This document shows, one piece after another, positions 59,154-64,000 of a DNA stretch of 64,000 nt. Below the pieces are notes generated by a model. That model ran no database searches and had not been told where the DNA came from. It was given only the letters and a program-made list of their open reading frames with translations. The position numbers and the translations under genes were made by a program. The DNA comes from Micropterus salmoides. Lineage: Eukaryota > Chordata > Actinopteri > Centrarchiformes > Centrarchidae. The stretch covers positions 4,702,891-4,766,890 of the forward strand of contig NW_024041150.1 of the NCBI RefSeq assembly GCF_014851395.1, in the 5' to 3' direction. The first letter of the stretch is position 1. Each line of letters begins with the position of its first letter.

Positions 59154-59392
59154 TTGATTGTTCTTATTCAATTCAATTTTATCCAAATCACAACAACAGT
59201 TATCTCACAGCGCTTTTCATAAAAGAGCAGGTCTAGACCGTACTCTGTGATGATATTTACAGAAGCCCAACAGTTCCCACCAAGAGCAGCACTAGGCGAC
59301 AGAGGCAAGGAAAAACTTCCTTTTAAGAGGCAGAAACCTCGAGCAGAACCATGGCTCAGGGTGGGCGGCCATCTGCCTCGACCGGTTGGGGT

Positions 59393-59426
<34 letters not shown>

Positions 59427-60160
59427 GAGGCAGCCTACACAATATACACACAGAGGTACAGACAGTAAAGGTGATGTTGCTATAGGACTAAATGAAAAAT
59501 GGTACAGATATTTATAATAGTGTTAATGGTAACCATCGTAATGTTAATGATTATAATAACAATAATAACAATAAGACTAGCAACAATAGTCGTTGCAGCA
59601 GAGGGTGTCGAGCAGGAACACCGGGGCAGCAGGTGACCCGCAACCACAGATCCAGACTCCACAGCTCCAGAGCCAGAAAACCTGCAGGAAGTGATAGGAG
59701 AGAGGAGAGAGACGAGAAAGCACAAGACTACCAGAAAGGGGAGAAGTTGTGTTAGTAACATGCAATAACGGGATGAGGTTGCACACAGAGGGAGAGAAAG
59801 AAGAGGAGAGAGGAGCTCAGTGCATCATGGGAAATCCCCCGGCAGTCTAGGCCTATAGCAGCATAACTAAGGGATGGTTCAGGACTCACCTGGGCCAGCC
59901 CTAACTATAAGCTTTATCAAAGAGGAAAGTCTTAAGCCTACTCTTAAATGTGGAGATGGTGTCTGCCTCCTGAACCCAAACTGGAACCTGGTTCCACAGG
60001 AGAGGAGCTTGATAGCTGAACGCTTTTGGAGACTCTAGGAACCACAAGTAACCCTGTATTCTGGGAGCGCAGTGCTCTGCGCTCTTATGTTGTATGTATG
60101 ATGCTTTGGCAATATTGTGGTTACACATTCATGCCAATAAAGCTAATTTGAATTGAATTT
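59154..60160. mobile_element. Composite LINE-derived insertion in gene D 3' UTR
   Basis: 1,007 bp flanked by AAAGGGG at 59147-59153 and 60161-60167, with the uninterrupted site in gene C. The minus strand at 59901-60128 encodes a LINE C-terminus (FSYQAPLLWNQVPVWVQEAD, FKSRLKTFLFDKAYS). The left end is an inverted LINE tail (TTCAATTCAATTTTAT), while the right end is a LINE 3' tail in plus orientation (CCAATAAAGCTAATTTG then AATTGAATTT). A GA microsatellite lies at 59392-59430 and AAC/AAT runs near 59540-59580. Confidence 0.75.
59392..59430. repeat. (GA)n microsatellite
   Basis: GA run with one GGGA interruption, inside the composite element. Confidence 0.9.
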
Positions 60161-60167
60161 AAAGGGG

Positions 60168-61190
60168 AGGAAACAGGAAGAGAAATGGAGGCCAATAGAA
60201 AGCGATGGAGATTAAGTCTGGGCTAGGCCAGCTAGAGACCCAAAACACGTCTCCACTACTTTAAGAAACTCGGCATAACAGTCAATAACTTGTAGTCCAA
60301 AAACTGGAGACAATCAAAAATTGGTGCAAAAGAGTTTTTATTCTATTAAAATTTGCTTCCTGGCAGGCATCAAGTTGGAACTAACTGCACATTTTGTCTG
60401 TTGTACGTTTTACTTTAAAACTTTGTCCCAGCATTGTTTTTATATTTTTTTGGATCATTAGAACCTCTAGAAGGTCAAATCGTATTTGACATAATTTGAC
60501 ACCATTAAAATTTGACACCATTAAAACTTAAACGATAATAAGATTACATTTTTTAAAAAGGTTAACATATTTTCATTTTAAATCAACCATTGTGCTTTAA
60601 ACACTCTACTGCCATACATTTCATTATATTTCACTAACAAATGTTTCTCTTAACAGAATCTTAGGGGTTTTCCAAAGTAGCCCTTTGAAGTGTTGTTTTT
60701 AGTACAATGATCATTATGTTTTGCAGGTGGCCTTTCGTGGCAGAGAATGGCCATTATCTCCCACAGGTGGTTCTCTTTACTGACATCCTTGGCACAAAAT
60801 GCTCATTATATTCATTTCTTATTGTTTATTTTAAATTTATATGTTATACTCCCTCCTTGTGGCAAATATAATTTTTGGCCCTGCTAAGTCTATCAGCATG
60901 CTACGTGTGCTTGCAGACAAACACCATTTTCCCTCAGTGCACCTGGATCCTTCTCTCTTTCAGGCTTTTGATCCTGGACCTTTTAATAACTCAGAGTGCA
61001 AACTTCTTATAATAGTTGTCTTTGGTTAGAACAAATGCTCATGCAGGGTAAATGATTCCACACTCTAACTTAAAGTACGATATAATACTTAAATCACTAA
61101 AACGATAATAAATCAATTAAACTATAATTAAATGCTTTAAGTAAAGCAAAAAACACCAAAGTTTTGGTGAACTTGTTCACTGTGATGGCT
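60168..61190. other. Gene D 3' flank, resumed
   Basis: 60168-60350 continues the 3' flank of gene C (50680-50870). After about 60400 it is AT-rich, non-coding, with no matches that I see. Confidence 0.5.
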
Positions 61191-61199
61191 TCAACACAG

Positions 61200-61515
61200 T
61201 AATGTGTGCATGTGTCAGCCTGATTCTTGACATCAGGCCAAGTCTAGTAGTTTCAAAGGTGGGATTCGAGTGTATGAGCAGGATCCAGCAGACATGTCTA
61301 TTATGATAGAAGGCAAAAACGTGCGGAACTCGTGTGGAAAGGCTTGTGTGCTGTTGATGGGATTGATCTACGCCCTTAACCTTCCGTCTCACAAGAAGCT
61401 CAAGTACATCTTTGAAGTATTCCGTAAACTTTTCTTAGAGCTTGACGGAACAAAACTGCTCAAGAAGATCCAGAGCATGCTAATGAGGAAGTTTTCAGAT
61501 TCACGCACAGACTGA
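61200..61515 (+). pseudogene. C-terminal fragment of an uncharacterised fish protein
   Basis: The frame opens after a TGA at about 61224 and reads FKGGIRVYEQDPADMSIMIE, then CGKACVLLMGLIYALNL, LKYIFEVFRKLFLELDG and a stop at 61513-61515. The xxACxLLMGLIYALNL...FEVFxKLFLELDG pattern is one I recall as the C-terminus of multi-copy uncharacterised fish proteins, some of them annotated as SAMD3-like. Only about 90 residues are present and no ATG precedes the conserved start. It is therefore a single exon or a truncated copy. Function unknown. Confidence 0.5.
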
Positions 61516-62450
61516 CAGTTTCCAGCGAAATTCACCAAATAGCCATGTCCTATTGACATTTCACAGGCTGATTGGTTGAGCATGGAGTGCACTCAGTCTT
61601 TTCCTGGCTGGTTTAGGGCTCTCTCTCATTTTGACCGGTTTTGGATTTGTTTACATATTTTAATCTTACTCCATGTTCATTGATGTTTCAACCATGTTCT
61701 GTAAAACTTGTTGTGGTAATGGTGTACTGCACCTTAATTTGCTTTTACAAGTAAACACGCAGAGATATGGAAAGTGCATCTAATGTATGTTCAGGCACAG
61801 GCCGAAACATTCAGCGAGCCCAAAAAGCTTTGCTGAAATATCCCTATGTTTCTCAAAATATTAATAATTAATTCCCTTGAAGGAGAATAAGAAACTTATC
61901 TTTATGTTGGGGTTGATGATAAACTGAAGTGTCTTGCATTGTTATCGTCTGGTCTGGAACATGGCCATTGATTTAGATGAAACTTCTGTTCTGGTTGTAT
62001 CTAAGCAGTGTTTGATTTTCTGTTAACTAAAAAGGTTGGAAAAGGTATCCCCCCCTACCGCATCAGAGCTTTTTAAGTTGCAAACATTCACATTTAATTT
62101 ACTGTAATTGTATTTTTATTTGACTGAGCAATCTTATATACCCCAAACTCACACATTAAAAAATGTTTTCTTATCCAGTTTCAAGTTTGAAACTGTTTGA
62201 CTATTAAGTGACTTTGTGTTTGTAGACATAGTTATTACATATAGGAACTTTTCACTCAAAACACGTGGTGATTTATATGAAATTGTACATTTTCTAGAAA
62301 TCCAATAAAGATACATAAAGTAGGAGAAAATGTAAATGCTTACTAGTGCATGTCACTCAAAATTACTTAATTACTTCAGTAAATATACTTACCAGCACTG
62401 TACAGTAAAATATTTTACTAAATTTATATTAATAAGTTGCCAGTAACTTT
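61516..62450. other. Non-coding DNA with a receptor-type poly(A) block
   Basis: 62265-62330 repeats the receptor 3' UTR end (ATGAAATTGTACATTTTCTAG, AATAAA at 62304-62309). I infer the terminus of the unit D 3' region. 62330-62450 resembles the AGTA-rich fish repeat near 56990. Confidence 0.5.
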
Positions 62451-62485
62451 CCCCGGTCGTGATGCAGACAGCATCACGACCGGGG
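62451..62485. repeat. Perfect hairpin, 15-bp arms
   Basis: CCCCGGTCGTGATGC, loop AGACA, GCATCACGACCGGGG. The paralogous site near 51880 has only a single imperfect arm (GCGTCGTGATAC). Confidence 0.9.
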
Positions 62486-63460
62486 ATGTTCCTCAGAGTA
62501 ACTGGTTGCAGGATCTTAAGCTGGGCCTTGTGTTGTGGCTGTAAGATCAGAGGGGTGTGCTTGGTGACCGGTCTGAGCAGGCCAAGCTGGGAGGCCGATT
62601 AGTAGAAGAAATTAACTGGTAAGTAGGTGGTAAGTTTCTCATATGCTTGTGCAATACAGTGTATATGTATGGAACAGACTGCATTCATGTGTGTGATTGT
62701 AAAGTCCGTATGCAGTTTCTGTTTCTAACTGCAGCTGTTGGCCAAGACAAATATCCCTCAGGGGACAGAACAATATACTCTGGAGAGGGAGGACAGATTG
62801 TTTGAAAGATGAATGCATTAATGTTCTTTCATCTGTTCCCAGGAGATGGAACAAACTCTCACATTTGGTCAGGTGACATTGCCAGTGATGGGCATTCAGA
62901 CTTGGCCTGAGGTGACTCTGACAACAGGAGCCATAATGAACCAAGTGGGACCCATCACCTATCATTCTGGTGAGGATACTTGTTTGGGGAGTGCTAGCTT
63001 TAGCATGTATTTGTCTGAACAACATGTGTAAAAGTAATATCCAGGAAGACAGCATTTTTTCAGGCAGAATTATATTACTGTGGATTGTGTGGTTGCAGAG
63101 GAGATCAACTATTGTTGTGGTACTGGAAATGCAAATGAATATGCAAACTGCGACTAGCAGTCCCTTGGGAACATCTGTGTTGAATTAGATGTATCTTAGT
63201 GTTGTTAGACATAGTGAATGTGTGTATGTTCAGTTCATTTCTCTTGCATCATTTTCTGAATTGCAAACAATGAAATGTGCAGGTGTTTCAGCAACTAGCC
63301 TGACCAGGCGTTCAAACCTCCATCCTCAAAGTCAGAGGGCCGTTCAACAGGCGGACCATCGACTGCAGAACAATGCTCCGCACTTGAAATCACTCAGCAC
63401 GCATGATACACACGCACTTTTCCCAAGGCGTGCTTTTTGTAGAGTAGTCGTCTTTATCTG
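62486..63460. other. Start of a further tandem unit (E)
   Basis: 62490-62720 matches 51925-52540, and 62840-63360 matches 45600-46080 (ACAAACAATGAAATG, GACCAGGTTCAAGC-type stretch, CAACAGGCGGACCA). No gene is seen, but in units C and D a receptor gene follows such sequence within a few kb, so one may lie beyond the window. Confidence 0.6.
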
Positions 63461-63465
63461 CGGCC

Positions 63466-63564
63466 TGAGAAGCACTTGGTATTCCCAGGCAGCCTCCTGT
63501 CCACCCTGCTTAGTTTCAGAGATCAGACGAGAATCGGTGGGCTGAGGATGGTGTGGCCGTAAGC
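63466..63564 (-). pseudogene. 5S rRNA-derived pseudogene or SINE head
   Basis: The minus strand reads GCTTACGGCCACACCATCC, then TCTCGTCTGATCTCTGAAAC, TAAGCAGGGT and GCCTGGGAATACCAAGTGCT. These correspond in order to the 5' end, A-box region and 3' stem of vertebrate 5S rRNA. About 20 bases between A box and C box are missing, so it is 99 nt instead of about 120. It is not a functional 5S gene. Confidence 0.85.
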
Positions 63565-64000
63565 CACACAATTTTAATTAAAATGAGTATACACGCCTCT
63601 TCTGTTGGTTCAGTCTGTTGTCCTGATGTACTTTACATACAATGTGTTCATGTCTGCCTTCATTTCTTTAGAAAAAAATTTGTATGCAAAGCACAAAGCA
63701 TCCCTAACTTTAAATAATATAGAAGTCATGCATGGTACATTTTCTTACATTATGTCTTTTATTCTATATGGAAATATTTTTTTTAAAGAAAGCAGAATTG
63801 CAAAAAATGAATATGATTGAGAAGCAGCTTTTAACAAAAAGAGAATAAAAACAATCACAGAATGCTATTTAGAATAAAGAACATGAGGGAAAGGAAAGAA
63901 GACAAAAGAAGGTGGTTGTACTGTTTACAAACGTCAGAAATGGAATTCGTATATCTAGAAAATGCCGGCATGTAACAACTGACTTAACCTCTTTGCACCA
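63565..64000. other. Non-coding tandem-unit sequence to the window edge
   Basis: 63600-63870 matches 19720-19960 (GTATGCAAAGCACAAAGCAT, GAGAATAAAAACAATCA). AT-rich, no gene. Confidence 0.55.

Overview
The window is vertebrate nuclear DNA, almost certainly from a percomorph-like teleost fish. The evidence is intron-split receptor genes with consensus GT/AG sites, several non-LTR retrotransposon relics, a Tc1-like transposase relic, tRNA- and 5S-derived SINE-like sequences, and interspersed repeats with a typical fish character. No bacterial-type operons, rRNA operons or CRISPR arrays are present. A run of exactly 500 N (16519-17018) joins two contigs.

The main content is a tandem array of small rhodopsin-type (class A) G-protein-coupled receptor genes, all on the + strand. 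I call them A (24858-28172), B (36479-43161, frameshifted), C (48779-50616) and D (56382-59089). Each has three coding exons: exon 1 (N-terminus and TM1), exon 2 (188 bases, TM2-TM3) and exon 3 (TM4-TM7 and tail). Intron 2 splits the Arg codon of the ERY motif and is 109 bp in B, C and D. In A it is 364 bp because a SINE with an 8-bp target duplication sits in it. There are also an orphan exon 1 at 7715-7897 and a badly decayed exon-1-like stretch near 51040-51250. Upstream blocks, promoter-like segments and 3' UTR/poly(A) blocks recur with each gene. The same unit architecture continues at 62486-64000, so the array probably extends past the right edge.

Positions 1-13011 are a near-identical copy of 29070-41790. 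The left copy ends at a repetitive element a few kilobases before the N gap. It could be a recent segmental duplication or an allelic contig wrongly placed in tandem.

The rest is transposable-element debris: L2/CR1-like and Jockey/CR1-like reverse transcriptase relics, an L1-like ORF2 relic, a Tc1 transposase relic cut by the gap, a fold-back element with tRNA-like arms, and a family I call 'AGGGCCC' after its end (four copies, one with nine tandem terminal units). There is also a TTAA-flanked nested transposon with a paralogous empty site, and a composite LINE insertion in the 3' UTR of gene D. I found no convincing new enzymatic or defence system. The most interesting biology is the receptor array: it lacks the TM7 proline of DPxxY and the usual TM3-ECL2 disulfide pair, and its variation is concentrated at the extracellular face. 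Family assignment is from recognition of motifs, not from a database search.
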